DNA of 64,000 bases, from assembly GCA_948470475.1 (NCBI GenBank), contig OX419342.1, positions 1,651,201-1,715,200 on the forward strand. Direction: 5' to 3'. The stretch is from Galaxea fascicularis. Its lineage: Eukaryota > Cnidaria > Anthozoa > Scleractinia > Euphylliidae. Made by a program: the position numbers and the translations under genes. Positions 23,001 through 35,200 of this stretch are shown here, piece after piece (position 1 is the stretch's first letter; the number at the start of each line of letters is the position of its first letter). Below the pieces are notes generated by a model, which saw only the letters and a list, made by a program, of their open reading frames with translations, was not told the DNA's origin and made no database searches.

Positions 23001-26000
23001 CTCGCATGGTTTATCAGCCTATAAACTATAGAAATTTGTGGTCTATTGCTTAAACAGACTAAAATCACATCTTTCATTGTGGCTTCTATAGCGCGTGACT
23101 GAGAATTACTTTTACCTCCCCCTGCAACAGATTATTTTGCACCCAGATGATGGCAGTATGGAACACCCAACCTTTACTGTGGACGATGGCTCCCAGTCTC
23201 CGCTTACCATTATGTGCAAAGACCGGAACGTGTTGGTGGCTACATTCTCCAGGCTCCTGCTCACCAAAATAGGTCAGCAGTGAACTGTGCATGCCTCTCA
23301 CTTAATAAGTACCATGTCATGTTCATAGAGAAGTTTTCAGTTGAGTGTTGTAATGCCAAAACTAAAACAAAATACTCTGACCAATCATAAGAGATGAAGA
23401 CGGCTCAGTGATCCAATCAGAATTTGAAGTAATTACATGCAACTGGCGCTAAGCGTGGAAAAATGCGCGCGTGCAACTTGTGATTGGTTTTGGTTTCATG
23501 CTCATTGGCTGAGAAAGTAGCGCGAGTTTTGTCAACCAATCGCAGATCGAAGTAAAGGAAAAACAAAGAAACGTGGATGACTTTACGTTTGATATTCAAC
23601 TGAAAACTGCCCTGTGGAGAGTAATCACTAACATTGATTCACAATCCATTTCTCACCTGCATCCGCCGTGCCTGCGAGATACAGGTACCCTCCACACCTT
23701 CCTTAATTACAATCTCCTGTTCCGTTTATTGGGCTGCAAAACCTGATATTTTAATCTGCATTTTACAAAGCTCAGCTATAGCTCCTCCTGTCATTCGTAT
23801 TGCTGCACCTTTCGTTGTATTTACCAATTTATGAATGGCGTTCCACGATATTTAAGACTGTAATACATGTTAACGGATATAGCAGTGTTACAGAAGTGTT
23901 TGTGTTTCTTGTTCTTTTTTTAAGGTGGATCAGAAAGCTTCAACGATAAAAGGGATTTCTTTTATCGTGAGCTTGTGGCGCACCATGGTCGAAAAACAGG
24001 CGAAGTAAATCTGAAAATTGACCGCCAAAAGCTTTTGGAGAGCGTAAGTTTGATTTTTCCTCTGACAATAGTTAGCGAATTCACTTGAGAAAGATTCAGC
24101 ACTCTAGATGAGATAAAACTTGGCCCAGCCGATGTCGTGGCCTGAGTGGGTTTGTGGCCTCATATGAGGCTGGCAACAAAATCAGAGAACTGCGACTCTT
24201 AACAATCATAATAATTTAGGCGCAAATTAGCATGTGAATATGATCAAATGCGCTTTACAACAATAAGCTTTACAATTCGAAATCTCTACAATTCTAAATT
24301 CCTTATAATTCTCAATTGGAGAGAGGGGAAAAACGGAGTACCCGGAGAAAAACCTCTCGGAGCAGATTAGAGAACCAACAAACTCAATTCCCTTATGTCG
24401 CCGAGTCCGGGAACCGAACCCGGGAGACATTGGCGAGCGCTCTCACCATTGGGCCAACCCTACTCGTTTACCCTCTCTTGTAGTAGAATAACCCAGGTTT
24501 ATGGTTCTTTCAAATTTTATATTTTCTCTTTTTGTTTTCAGTCATACCATGCCACGATTAAAACTTTGTATTCCAGTGATTGGTTGCGACTATTCAAAAT
24601 AACCTTCAAAGACGAATTAGGTAGGAATAGATGGTATTGAAACCCTTTCGCTTATGCTAACAACTGAACAGGGGGCCGTTTCTCGAAGCTCCCGGTAATT
24701 ACCGGGCCCGTTAAGCAGTTTTGTTTTCCATTCCAGATGGGAGTTTCAAAAGTTTTGAAAATTATATAGTAAAGTTCTCAGCTAAAGAAACAAAATGGAC
24801 TTCATTAGAGGTCAAAACACAACGGGCCCACAAACCATATTTTGAACTCAAAATCTCAATAAAAGTAGGGTGTGTTTTGACCTCTAATGAAGTCCATTTT
24901 GTTTCTTTAGCTGAGAACTTTACTATATAATTTTCAAAACTTTTGAAACTCCCATCTGGAATGGAAAACAAAACTGCTTAACGGGTCCGGTAATTACCGG
25001 GAGCTTCGAGATAGGGCCGAGTTGCTGGAAGCATGGTTAGCGCTAACCATTGGTTAAGTTGTATAAAACCTATAGGTTGTCATGGTATTTAACCCGGGTT
25101 AGCGCTAACCCGGCATACTTAAAGCAACTCGAGTCAGCCTGTAGAAATGCAGTTGAGTGGTATAATTAACCCTCAGATCAAAATTTAAATTCTCATTTGT
25201 TCCCCTACACATTTTCTATAGAAGTAGTGGGGAGAAGATGTTCAAATATCAAGCAAATTCATCTTGTGTGATCCTGTCCTTAATTCTCGTGACTACTTGT
25301 TTTATAAAGTGTCGATTTTACAAGGAGAAATTTGATGCTCATCACTCTTAGGGATTAATGGGGTAACAGGGTTTGAAGTTTGGATAAAAAGGCATATGTT
25401 CAATGTCTGTCAATTGTCGCCGAAATTGTTGTTTAACTGCAGAAAATCTCCAGTCGAAAGCCAGGTTTTGATGCTCAGATTTTAGGTGCAGTTGAAAGGC
25501 AGTGTAAAGCCAGCCACTCCTTCAATAGGGCGTCTTAACATTTGCTTACATTTTTTGACAATCCCGTTAATCAAACTATACCGACCCAACCACTTTTCGT
25601 GCTTAACTGCGGAGGCCTTTTACGTGTTAAGAACTTTTAATTACATAAGTGTCTTCTTAAGACTCGGTCATTTTCCCGTTATCCGTTTCAGGCATCGACT
25701 GGGGCGGTTTGCGGCGCGAGTGGATAGAGTTGTTATGTAAAGCATTGTTTGCTCATGAAAGTGGCTTCTTCACTCGCTTTAATGCAGATGATCCTCAAGC
25801 TCTGGTGAGTGTACTATCGTTTTATTGTAAATTTGGGATCTTAGAGTGAGTCTGAAATAAGCTTTTAGAATTAACGCTTTTTATTCGTCAACAACCGTGT
25901 ATGGTCAATGGTAAGTTTGAAATATGGAACGGGGGTGCCAATAACGGGACGAAACGTAACTGGAGCCAAGCGGAAAAAACTTGGTCATGGGGCAACCGCG

Positions 26001-29000
26001 GGAAAACGTGTTCCAGATCCAGTTGCGTTTCTTCCCGCAACTGGATGCTAAGCGCTGGAAAACACGAATCTGGAAACAAGCACGGAAAAACATGTGACAA
26101 GAGTTAATTGTGCGAAAATATGCAACCGGAGCGAAACGCCGAAAGATGCAATTGGAGCTCAAAGCAAAATGTGTTTTAAAACGTGATTCGGAGACGAGCG
26201 CTGGGAAGTGTGTAGCCAGGTCCAAGCACGGGAGAACTTGCACAAGACATGCTACATTGGTTTCCTTCCCATGATCATTTTGATCAGTGGAAGAAGCACA
26301 TCGCTTGCGTTTGATGTAACACATCAGAGCTGTTTAAAACCAAAGCTGTCACGTGCAAACTGTGGTTGCACAAAAACGAAAAGCTCAAACGTCGATTTTT
26401 TACTGCTACGTTTCGATAAAAAAGACTGTTAACTAAGGATTCTTTTTTTTTTCGATATAGGTTCATCCAAATCCCAAGAGATCTGCAGGAATGAAGTTAA
26501 AGTTTTACGAGTTTGCAGGTCGCATCGTTGGTAAATGTTTGTACGAGTCTGCTTTGGGTTCAACTCGGAGGCTGAATGTGAAAGCTCGATTTAGCAGATC
26601 ATTTCTCGCTCAACTGCTTGGACTTCGAGTCTCGTATAGGGTAAGAAGAAATCCAGAGTGAATACCTTCTTCCCATGAAACAAGCTTAACGAGCAGTAAT
26701 TTAGAAAACCTCGTTGTGAGAAAAACAACGGTGTAATAGAAAATTGTTATAGTGACTTACTCGCACGCCCCAACAAATTTGTTTTTGGTTCATTGAAAAT
26801 GTTCAAACTAACCTCCTTTTGTATGCTGATAGTATTTTGAAAGTGACGATAAAGACCTTTACCGAAGCAAGATCAAGTACATCGAGGAAACAGACCCAGA
26901 GGACCTGGGTCTAGTGTTCGCAGAGGAGGAGTACGACCAACAGGGACACGTAGAGAAGGTGGGAAAATGTTCCTTTCGTGGACTGAGAGAGGTTAGGTGT
27001 GCATGAAAATGTGAATTGCAGTTTTGTTTTGTTCTTGACCAATGAAGAAGCTTATTGTTAAAGCGATTGATTGTTGGTTCAGCCCTTAAAAGATTCCAAC
27101 AAGATTTAATCTCTCTTTTTGACGCGAAAAACTGCCATTACTGTGTACCAAATAGGCCATTTCCGAATTACCTCAGGCCTCTATTTCAAAAGCGAGTCTT
27201 AGTGCTCATCCTTTCATATGCAAATCAATTTTCATTCACACGCAAATTAAACACATTTTCATTTTTCGTTTCCCTTTTTTAAAATGATTATTTTTACATT
27301 GTGACACCAAATTGTACCATTATAATGTTAATATAGTATCCTGATTTCGTTATTTTGATGTTCCAGCTGGTAGACTTAAAGCCAGGTGGCTCGCAGATTC
27401 CAGTGACGGAATCAAACAAGAAGGAGTACTTGGATCTGTTAGCTCAGTACCGTCTGGCATCCTCCGTCAAGCAGGAAATTGAAGCCTTTGCCAAAGGTTC
27501 AACCATTGTTTTTCTTCTTTTATACTCAGGAACTCTTCAAAGAAACACTACTCTTTGTTAAGAAGAAAATTAAAAGTCTTGTTAAGCCCTAAGGAGAAAT
27601 AGTCGCTGTTAGCGCTATATATACATGTATTTTGTTTATATTATTTATTATTTTTTGACCAATTGAAAATTTAGCAGGTGATGTCTTCACGAATCTTCTT
27701 TCTTTTAACTGTGTCGTCTGAAGGAGCATTCGCTCACAATAATGCCAAAGAACACCTGTTTCCGTCATAACTAACCATAATAGGATTTGAGGACTTCTTT
27801 TGAGAGCAACGTTTTTGTTGATACAAACACAGGTAGTGCAATCATAGGGCTTCCCTCACTATTGTTTTGTTAAAGTTAAAGGATTCAAATTGCTCTTGCT
27901 GCATCGTGGCCTTGTACTACTTCATCAAGAGAAGATCTGCAAGTCTTATTTACGGTTCAGGATTAAAGATATTCTCAAAATAAATGAAAATAATAATCAA
28001 CAAACCGCTTTGTTTTGCAGGATTGAATGAAATGGTTCCAGACAGCCTACTAAGCGTGTTTGATGAGTACGAGTTAGAGGTGAGCTATACCACTTAGCAG
28101 GGAGATTTAGAATGCAGCAAACGGTCAAAATGTTTTCTCAGAGAACCCTTGCAAAATTATTGTTACCTTCGTGTCTATTGTTTTCAATAATCCTCGTTGA
28201 CGTAAATGACCAGTTTGCCAATCGGAGGAACGTTTGTCGTTTGTGTGTGTTTGGGAAATTTATACGTTTGTTCCTTTTTTTTTTGTTGGCAGTTGTTGAT
28301 GTGTGGAACAGGGAACATTAGTGTGTCAGATTTCAGACAACATCATAATGTCATTCACCACGGTATATTGTTTACAAAGGTAAAAAATCTCTCTTATTCG
28401 TTGGTTGAACTTTCCCATCGAAACTCCTTTGTACAGCCCGGTCTCTAAGTTACACAAGTAATATATTACTGAGACAAATCATGCCTCTGTGTCACCCTTT
28501 GCTACAGACACGTGCTAAACCTGTTAGTGTAAGGCTGCTTGTGTCCCACATTCGCTTCAGTGTTTTGTTTTGCGAAGGTAGATACATGTGGGATTGAAAC
28601 GATAACAATGGGAATAGGTCCTCTGAAGGGCCATGGCTTGGCCCTGACCCCAGTGATGCTGATTAGTGCAATATGTAAGCGAGGACAATGACAGTGAAGA
28701 CAATGACAGTGACGATGATGATGATGATGATGATGACAATGATGTGACAAATTCCATATAATTGTACCCGTCAATCCATTTTCATTTTGTCTAGTTCCCT
28801 TTCCTGTCTACGCCTCTTTTACTGGCTCTTTGTTGTGTGTAATAAACAACAATCTCTCCCTCTCGATCCAATTCAGACTCTTGACTGGTTTTGGACAATA
28901 GTGACAAGTTTCACCCAAGAAGAACTGGCGCGGCTGGTTCAGTTCATTACAGGCTCCTCTCAGCTCCCCCCAGGGGGATTTTCAGAGCTCTCACCTCAGA

Positions 29001-29659
29001 TACAGATCTCTACAGCTCCTACATTGGATGCACTTCCCAGCGCACACACATGGTAAGCATAATAAGCTTTTAAAAAAAAACAATCTCGAACTTTCTTTGG
29101 GGTTCAGTCGCCCATAAACCTGCAGTTATTGAAGCTCAACCCAGTAACCGAACTATTCGACATGAACGTCTGTGTCCAACAGAACTGTTATGTGGGTCAT
29201 CATGCAGCGCTCCTTCCCAGGAGCGTTGCACAGGAGACTGTGAACTTAAGTGAAGTGCTTTATTTCTACCTTATTCTTTGCACATTCGATAATTTTCTTG
29301 TCGCGTACTCTCGGGCAGTGTATCAAACGAAGCCAATCCGATTTTGAGTTTGAGTGATGGGGTAAGTACTAAGAGTGAAAAACACCATATTTTTTTCTAC
29401 TTGTCTGTCGTTTTTTATTCAACATCTCACAACAAACGACTTGAAGACTTTTGTTGCAAATACAACAAGCCATATATTATCACTACTTGTCCAGAGCAAT
29501 GAGCGTGACGTTGTTGCAAAATAAACAATCAATCTCCTTTTGAATTACCTTTTTAGTTTCAACCAACTCTGTTTGCCTTCGTACTCATCGTTCAAGGAAA
29601 TGCAGAAGAAATTGCTACTCGCAATATACGAGGGTAGTGAGGGATTTGGTATGGTCTGA
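17086..29659 (+). CDS. AREL1: AREL1, filamin-repeat HECT-type E3 ubiquitin ligase, 19 exons
   Basis: The human orthologue ubiquitinates IAP antagonists and restrains apoptosis. Exons: 17086-17239, 18198-18596, 19398-19606, 19913-20150, 21148-21311, 21883-22051, 22487-22707, 22805-22882, 23131-23272, 23925-24043, 24542-24620, 25692-25804, 26461-26640, 26833-26958, 27367-27496, 28021-28079, 28293-28379, 28877-29052, 29557-29659; phases join to 981 residues. Features in order: N-terminal hydrophobic helix, a SAM-like helical stretch (LLLWLQQLSLDAKYYK ... DEDFAMLCEAI), two adjacent hydrophobic helices near residues 168-206, a filamin-type repeat (FTVREAGLYKISV), then the HECT domain (DWGGLRREW, FYEFAGRIVGKCLYES, LLMCGTGNISVSDF, TGSSQLPPGGF). 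The catalytic cysteine is residue 948 in HTCFNQLCLPSY, 33 residues from the end. It is about 158 residues longer than human AREL1 (823), all at the N-terminus. Confidence 0.97.
17240..18197. other. AREL1 intron 1
   Basis: A 958-nt phase-1 intron. I see no repeat or gene in it. Confidence 0.5.
20315..20545 (+). mobile_element. tRNA-derived SINE, family C, with LINE-like 3' tail (AREL1 intron 4)
   Basis: The head GGCAGGATGACTGAGTGGTT resembles the start of a Leu/Ser tRNA; the B box is GGTTCAACTCC (20403-20413). The body ends in TAGCCAACTGGTCTGCCTCC...CCAGTTGGGATT. The same tail occurs at 45408-45560 without the tRNA head. Confidence 0.75.
20690..20935 (-). mobile_element. tRNA-derived SINE, family A, copy 2 (AREL1 intron 4)
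   Basis: Same order as the copy at 6914, but with more substitutions: the B box is GGTTTGATTCC and the A-box region is GGCACAGTGG. Confidence 0.8.
21473..21849. mobile_element. Inverted-repeat DNA element in AREL1 intron 5
   Basis: TTAGGCCCCATTCAGACTAA at the left end pairs with TAGTCTGAACGGGGCCTAA at the right end. The interior is GC-rich with repeated GTACCCGGG/CCGGGCAC motifs. Confidence 0.8.
22210..22242 (+). repeat. (ATC)n microsatellite in AREL1 intron 6
   Basis: Short run of ATC/TCA triplets. Confidence 0.7.
23332..23608. mobile_element. MITE-like element with AGTTTTCAGTTGA ends (AREL1 intron 9)
   Basis: AGTTTTCAGTTGAGTGTT at the left pairs with ATTCAACTGAAAACT at the right. The interior has repeated CCAATCA/TGATTGG motifs. 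Confidence 0.75.
24231..24465 (-). mobile_element. tRNA-derived SINE, family A, copy 3 (AREL1 intron 10)
   Basis: Shares the body (GAACCAACAAACTC, CTCGGAGCAGA, GGAGTACCCGGAG) and the B box (GGTTCGGTTCC on the minus strand) with the other family A copies. The 3' segment is divergent. Confidence 0.75.
24671..25018. mobile_element. Long palindromic element, family B, copy 2 (AREL1 intron 11)
   Basis: Nearly complete inverted arms of about 150 nt (24671-24820 and 24868-25018) surround a short unique centre. Ends are GGGGGCCGTTTCTCGAAGCT and AGCTTCGAGATAGGGCC. The arms are long enough that each strand carries the same 60-residue open frame, an effect of symmetry and not a gene. Confidence 0.9.
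25022..25135. repeat. Inverted repeat built on GGTTAGCGCTAACC
   Basis: TGGTTAGCGCTAACCATTGG on the left and AACCCGGGTTAGCGCTAACC on the right flank about 45 nt. It adjoins the family B element. Confidence 0.5.
25805..26460. other. AREL1 intron 12
   Basis: An intron with repeated purine-rich phrases (GGAAAAAC, GGAGCGAAACG, CACGGGAGAAC). No gene or clear inverted ends. It may be a decayed repeat. Confidence 0.35.
28692..28742 (+). repeat. GATGA/GACAATGACAGTGA microsatellite in AREL1 intron 17
   Basis: Short imperfect GAT and ACAATG repeats. Confidence 0.6.
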
Positions 29660-30321
29660 GGAAAGATTGGTTATGAAGCGTACGCCATAATCAGCGTGTG
29701 TTTGCTGGAGCAGCGATCTACAAGGCTGAAACCAGCAAAGCACAGCGAGGGTTGATCGGCCACCATTGTCAGGCAGATTCCTGCAGAAGCCCAACTATGA
29801 TGGTGTTGTGGTGAAATGTGCACGGACAACATCAATCACGTGCCTGCTTCATACGGCATCTGTAGTGCAAAGCATTGAGCTTCCCTTTTTGAATGGACCC
29901 TTTATCTTTAGAGTATCAAACTACAGGTTCTCTTTTTGTAATGTATAGGCTTTTTAAGAAGATGTGTCATGAGAATAACAAAACCGCCATATGAGCGTCG
30001 TCCTAATCCTTCATAGAATGAATTTTCATAATTAAGCGTTTTCTGATTATTATGCCCTTTAAGCGAGTGACTGTGCTCAATTGATTCTCGAGTATTTTTA
30101 CCCTTTTAATCTCCAAGATCAAAATACGTATTCTCCTTACAGTTTTCACGTATTTCATTTGTTACATGTAGGGAGAATTTGTACAAACGTTAACTCAACT
30201 GATCCCTGGTGTTCATTTCCTGTATATTTGATGAACTAGTGATATGGTGGTCACAAAAGGGACGTAAAGGTTTAAACTTACTTTGAATCAAACAAAGGAT
30301 TAGTAGCAAAAGAGTTAATTA
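29660..30321. other. AREL1 3' flank
   Basis: AT-rich presumed 3' UTR and spacer between convergent AREL1 and TTL. No canonical AATAAA stands out close to the stop. Confidence 0.35.
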
Positions 30322-30331
30322 ACAATTAGAC

Positions 30332-30365
<34 letters not shown>

Positions 30366-30572
30366 TAGTATCACCCAACTAGTTGGACAGAAAAAGCAAT
30401 AATAAAGTTAGCAAATGCAAGTTGAAGAAATATTTATTTGGGAATAAAACGAAAAAAAGCGCCACGCTCGATTTCTACGCGAGGACTATTACCAATAGTA
30501 ATTGTCTTCTAGTAGTATAACCAATCAAAATGCGGGATTTGCATTAGTCCACTAGTTGGGTGACACTAATAC
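30322..30572. mobile_element. Foldback element, family D, copy 1 (ACCCAACTAGTTGG)
   Basis: Begins with a palindrome (CAATTAGACCC...GGGTCTAATTG), then TATCACCCAACTAGTTGGAC; ends TCCACTAGTTGGGTGACACTA, the reverse complement. A second member with the same ACCCAACTAGTTGG and AACCAATCA motifs lies at 56337. Confidence 0.75.
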
Positions 30573-32240
30573 CACATAGTATACATGTGTTTATCAGCAA
30601 CGTTTTGCCAAAGCCACTGTAAAGCTAAACAGACACTGTAGTAAGAGATCAGATTGTATGATTTTTTACGTATTTGGAATATCGGTCATATTGCGGAAAC
30701 AAACCTCTTTTATCAATGTTAAAAGTGATAACCGGCTTTGAAATGGAGGAAAGGCCACTCTTTTTGAGTAATCCTTTAGCCCTTCCGGACCTGTATTTTC
30801 ATTGGTCTCTAAGACCTGTAGCTTCCTTTGTTACTGATCAGGGCTAGAGGTATTGTTTGTGTTGTGTCATGTATTATTTCGTTCTCTCATCACAGAACGC
30901 GTCAGGAAAGATACGGGGTCTCTCCTTTTTTTCAGAGAAGGACATTATATGCAAACGGCCCTTCCCCAACCCCCCCCCCCCCCCCCCAATTCATACGATT
31001 ATCGATAAAAAAAATTTTGTATTCCAATTTGTATATAATTAAAAGAAATAGACGTTTTCTGTCCATCTCCAGAGTATCCCCAGTAATATAGCTCATTAGG
31101 CGAATTTATATTAAACGAACTACGTGGCTATTTGAGAAGAATCGTGTAGTTTTTATGACACATGTATATATACGTTGCTGATTAAAATATGGGCCTTGTT
31201 TTAGCACTTCTAAGTCGTTTCTCATTATAAGCAGGGCCAGACACATCTTTGAAGCAGCCCTTCAAGCAGTAGAGCGGTTGACTAGGTGGCTCAAATGGCA
31301 CTTGTGCCTCTATTAATCGTCTCACTAGAATATCAAATGTTTTGTTCTGCTTAAAATGGCAAACTTTTTAACCTTTTTAAAAAGTTTGCCATTGAATTTG
31401 AATTTTAAACTTTTATGGGGAACTTTACAATTCCACCGAGAGCCTGGGAAAGGTGGGATTTTAAAGTTCCCTATACATTTGTCTGAAGGCGGCAAAATCC
31501 AGAACAGCCCGAACACGAAGTTCAGAAGGAACCAAGCTGGTTATCAGTTCAGCCAAGTTAAAAAAAAAAAAACTCGAAAAGGTAACTATTCAAAAACCGG
31601 AAAAAATTTCAGACAAATATATGGGGAAATTTAAAATCTCAATGGGCAAAAGACCCTAAAATGTTGTTATGGTAAAATCATTTGTTTAGTAACTAAAGTT
31701 TTCTAATCAATTTGAATGTGTGAAGTTTTTGGTTTTTAGTTGCCGCATACATGTTTGAAAAATATGCTTCAAACATGAGAAATTCAATAGTTCGCGTCAA
31801 CCTAACCGACAGGTGAAGGGTTCCAAGTACCAATCAATTCCTTCGGAGGTTTGCATCACATTGCACAAATAAAATCAACAAGAAATAGCTTTTGCTGAAA
31901 TGGACCGCAGGGTTGCCACTCATTGGGATAGAACAAATTCCCTGACTTTTTACTGACCAAAGACCATCCAAGGCAAATCCTTGGGAAATAAAACCAAAAA
32001 TGAAGCCCTAGAAATCAATTCCTTTGCAAAATTTTTTGAAACGAAAACACCTTTACTACCAAGGAATCTCATTCCCAAGCAAAGTGGTTAGCCAAAAGTA
32101 AAATTCCCTGACTTTTTTTCACTGACTTTCCGGTAGAATTTAGAATTTCCCTGACGTGATACACAATTCCCTAACTAGTCTGTAACTCCTTTAAAGATAC
32201 TAAATTTTGGCCTCGCTGTTGCTCCTAGATTAGTGTGTCA
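30573..32240. other. Spacer between AREL1 and TTL, right part
   Basis: Contains a C18-type homopolymer at about 30971-30988, a hairpin GGCAAACTTTTTAACC / AAAAAGTTTGCC at 31358-31392, and several copies of a TTCCCTGACTTTTT motif between 31940 and 32170. No coding exon recognised. Confidence 0.4.
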
Positions 32241-35200
32241 CTAAATCATTACAAAAAGTCCTTTAGAGCTCTCTGATTGATGACTGTTACCAGGTTTTTC
32301 GTCTTCAAAGTCAGGAAAAATTGGGTCGATGGCTTTCCTTACGAGATCTTCGGCCAGGTCTGGTAATAAAGCTCTGGGTAAAGAGAGAAAACATGTTTTA
32401 GCTCTCAAACTAGACCTGAATTCAAAGTTCATCTGTGAATGGGAAAATGTAATAAACGTATTTGTAATCGCTACGTTTCCAACTAAGATGGGGCACTCCT
32501 ATATCAAAACCCCTTAGAGCATTCTGATCCAGAAATACTGTTATCTAATGATGCCATAAAGATGTTTTCTATAATAGCCAGTAAACTGACAGATACACCC
32601 AAACACTAATAGAATGAGCTATTTAAAGGTACAATATCTCACTTTGCAGAGGCAGGTGCACCATTCACTTCTAGAAGCCAGACATGAAACTGTGTATCAA
32701 TCATGAAGTCAAATCCAAACAGCTGAAAACTATGATATCCGAGACCATCTGTTGATAACTCCTATAGACAATGTGAAGACATTTAGAGAGGTACCTACGT
32801 TATCAGTGATAGCTTGGGCTTGTGCGATGGTTCTGGGACCCTTGTCATGTGAATGGGGTACAATTTTTCCACGAATCCAGTCCGCAAGTATGGCAAGTAC
32901 ACACAAGAGTCTTTTTTCCTAAATGCTCATTGCCCACGTCAGACTCGTAGCATTGCACGCGGTAGCTGCAAAGGCCCTGGCAAACGAGGACACATTGTTG
33001 GCGACACAAATGTTTCCCCGTTTGTCCGCTCGCGGAATATTTGTTGCGGACACAAAAAATGTTTCTAAATTTTGTTATTGAGTATCTTCCCTTCCCTTCC
33101 TTTAAGTATTTCCTCCCCCCACCCCTCTTTGCATCCCTCATCTTATCTCCCCTGTGAAATAAAACTCCTTTGTAAAACCGTGAAGGACTCGGGATGAAAA
33201 CGCCAAAGAACCTAAACGTAGCCTTACATGACGTACTATCGTTCACTCGAATTGGGAAATCGGACGAATACTCGATCATGAGAGTCTTCGCAGATAACTG
33301 CATTTCCACCGTGAATGTCCCGACTCAATTGGGAAACGTCTATAGCTTTGATTACAACATAGTATTGAACTTGTATGCCACTGTCAGTACCGATGATGGT
33401 CTTACCGTCTGGGATCCTTTGAGTGGAGAAGTTGTTTCCACGTTCGAGGAAGTAGGCGAGAACTTTCGCGACACGTTATTTCTTCCTGGTAATCGTGTTG
33501 GATTAAGTTCATCAGAATGTCATCATGGAGGATGCATTCTCATCTATACCCTTGGAAAAGACAACTCCGTAGCTGAAACTTTCGAAGTAGACGATCTCCC
33601 CATGACTTACCCTGGAGCGATTGCTTTGTCTCCACAGAAGAATCTACTTGTCACCGAGCCTTTCAGTCCTGGATGGGGTGTTCATGAGATAGCTATTGAC
33701 TGGAATGACTTAAAAGTCCTGAAATGTAGAGAAGTTTTTCCGGGAGATGAGGATGACGAAACCGGAATTGATATGATCAGCTGCTCGCAAGATTTCCAGG
33801 TTTCAGTATCCAACTATGAAGAGTCAAGTTTATCAAGTGCTAAAGTTTGTTTTAATAGTGAAGGGGAGGTAGAGTTGAAACACCAAGAGACTATTTCTTA
33901 TTACTTGCTTGATGGAGAGGAAAAACAGATCTCCGCAGTCCGAGGATTTGTCCATGACGAGGAGCATCTCATCATTGCAAATGAAGATGAAATTGTGTTA
34001 CTAGAGTCCGTGACAGAAGGAAGCAATGCTCACTTGATCGCATCAGATGTCAAACCTTCAGGGCAAATAAGGATTAACTCTGAAGGACAGTTAATGATTT
34101 GCGAAGATAAGGTCATTAAGATATTTGAGTACAAGTGTAATCCAAGGGCCCTTCAAGATCTGTGCCGACATAACATCAGGAATACGATTTATACTGATTA
34201 TTCTGATAAAGTAAACAGTTTGGCCATCCCGTGTACACTAAAAGATTTCTTATTGTACAAGTAACTTTATACAACGAGGTTTGGGAACCAGGTTACAAAG
34301 AATTCCCATAGATAAGCTGTTGAGGTTAACGGTAGTTCAAAAGTGTTTTAATTGTTTCTGAACTACTTCTGGTCAGATTTTGACCATTCTGGCCCATTTG
34401 GTCTAAATTTAGGACACAAGAAAGAACAAAGGGCCATGCAGTTATTGATTTGCGAAGATAACATTGTAAAGTTATTTGCATACTAGTGAATCCAAGGATC
34501 CTTAAGGATTTATGCTGATGTAACATCAGGAATACTATTCATACTGATGATCCCAATACAGTGTATTAAAGTAAATAGTTTCACAACTCCATACATGCTA
34601 AAACATGACTTTTTGGTATAAGGTGCAAGGTTTGGGAACAAGAATAAATAGCACTCTTGCATTTGGGGTACCTCAAAAGTGTATGGTTTCTGAACTACAG
34701 GTACTTATCAGACTTTGGATTTTTGGTCTCAAAAGAAGGGGATATTAACTTCAGGACAATAAGTTCAAGAGTGAGGCTTGTTGGAGAGCCGAAGTGCTCC
34801 TTTAAATAATTATGTTGAGTCAGCATCCCAGCTGCTAAATTAATTTGAGAGTTTATTAAGCTGAGACTTAATCTGGCATGGGACATATTATTCTGAATTT
34901 TGCTTAAGCAGGTAATACGGAAACAACACTTAATATTATTACAACAATATGCACAGGAACTCAAGTTGTCATGATGAGAATTTGTGATGGTTCATTAAAA
35001 CTTGTATGTGTAAATGATAAGCAAATCTTGCAATGAAAAGTATACTTGCTTTCAGCTGATTGGTAACCTCAGCCCAGGCCACTAGTAAAAAGATGTACCC
35101 CAACTTGCTTTAACTAATGTTATCAGTAATCTTTTAAACCTTTCTTGGTTAATTGACAGGCTATAAGAATATTACTACTGTGTGAAGTCACACGTTTGTG

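Noticed and set aside
24721..24971. Mirror-image 69-residue open frames on both strands
   Set aside because: They are produced by the symmetry of the palindromic element, not by a gene.
28502..28774. His/Ser-rich antisense open frames
   Set aside because: Translation of the GAT/GAC microsatellite in an AREL1 intron.
33194..33277. First 28 codons of SOCS-box copy 1 as certain coding sequence
   Set aside because: Similarity to copy 2 starts only at the ATG at 33278, so the upstream in-frame segment may be 5' UTR; kept only as a possible start.
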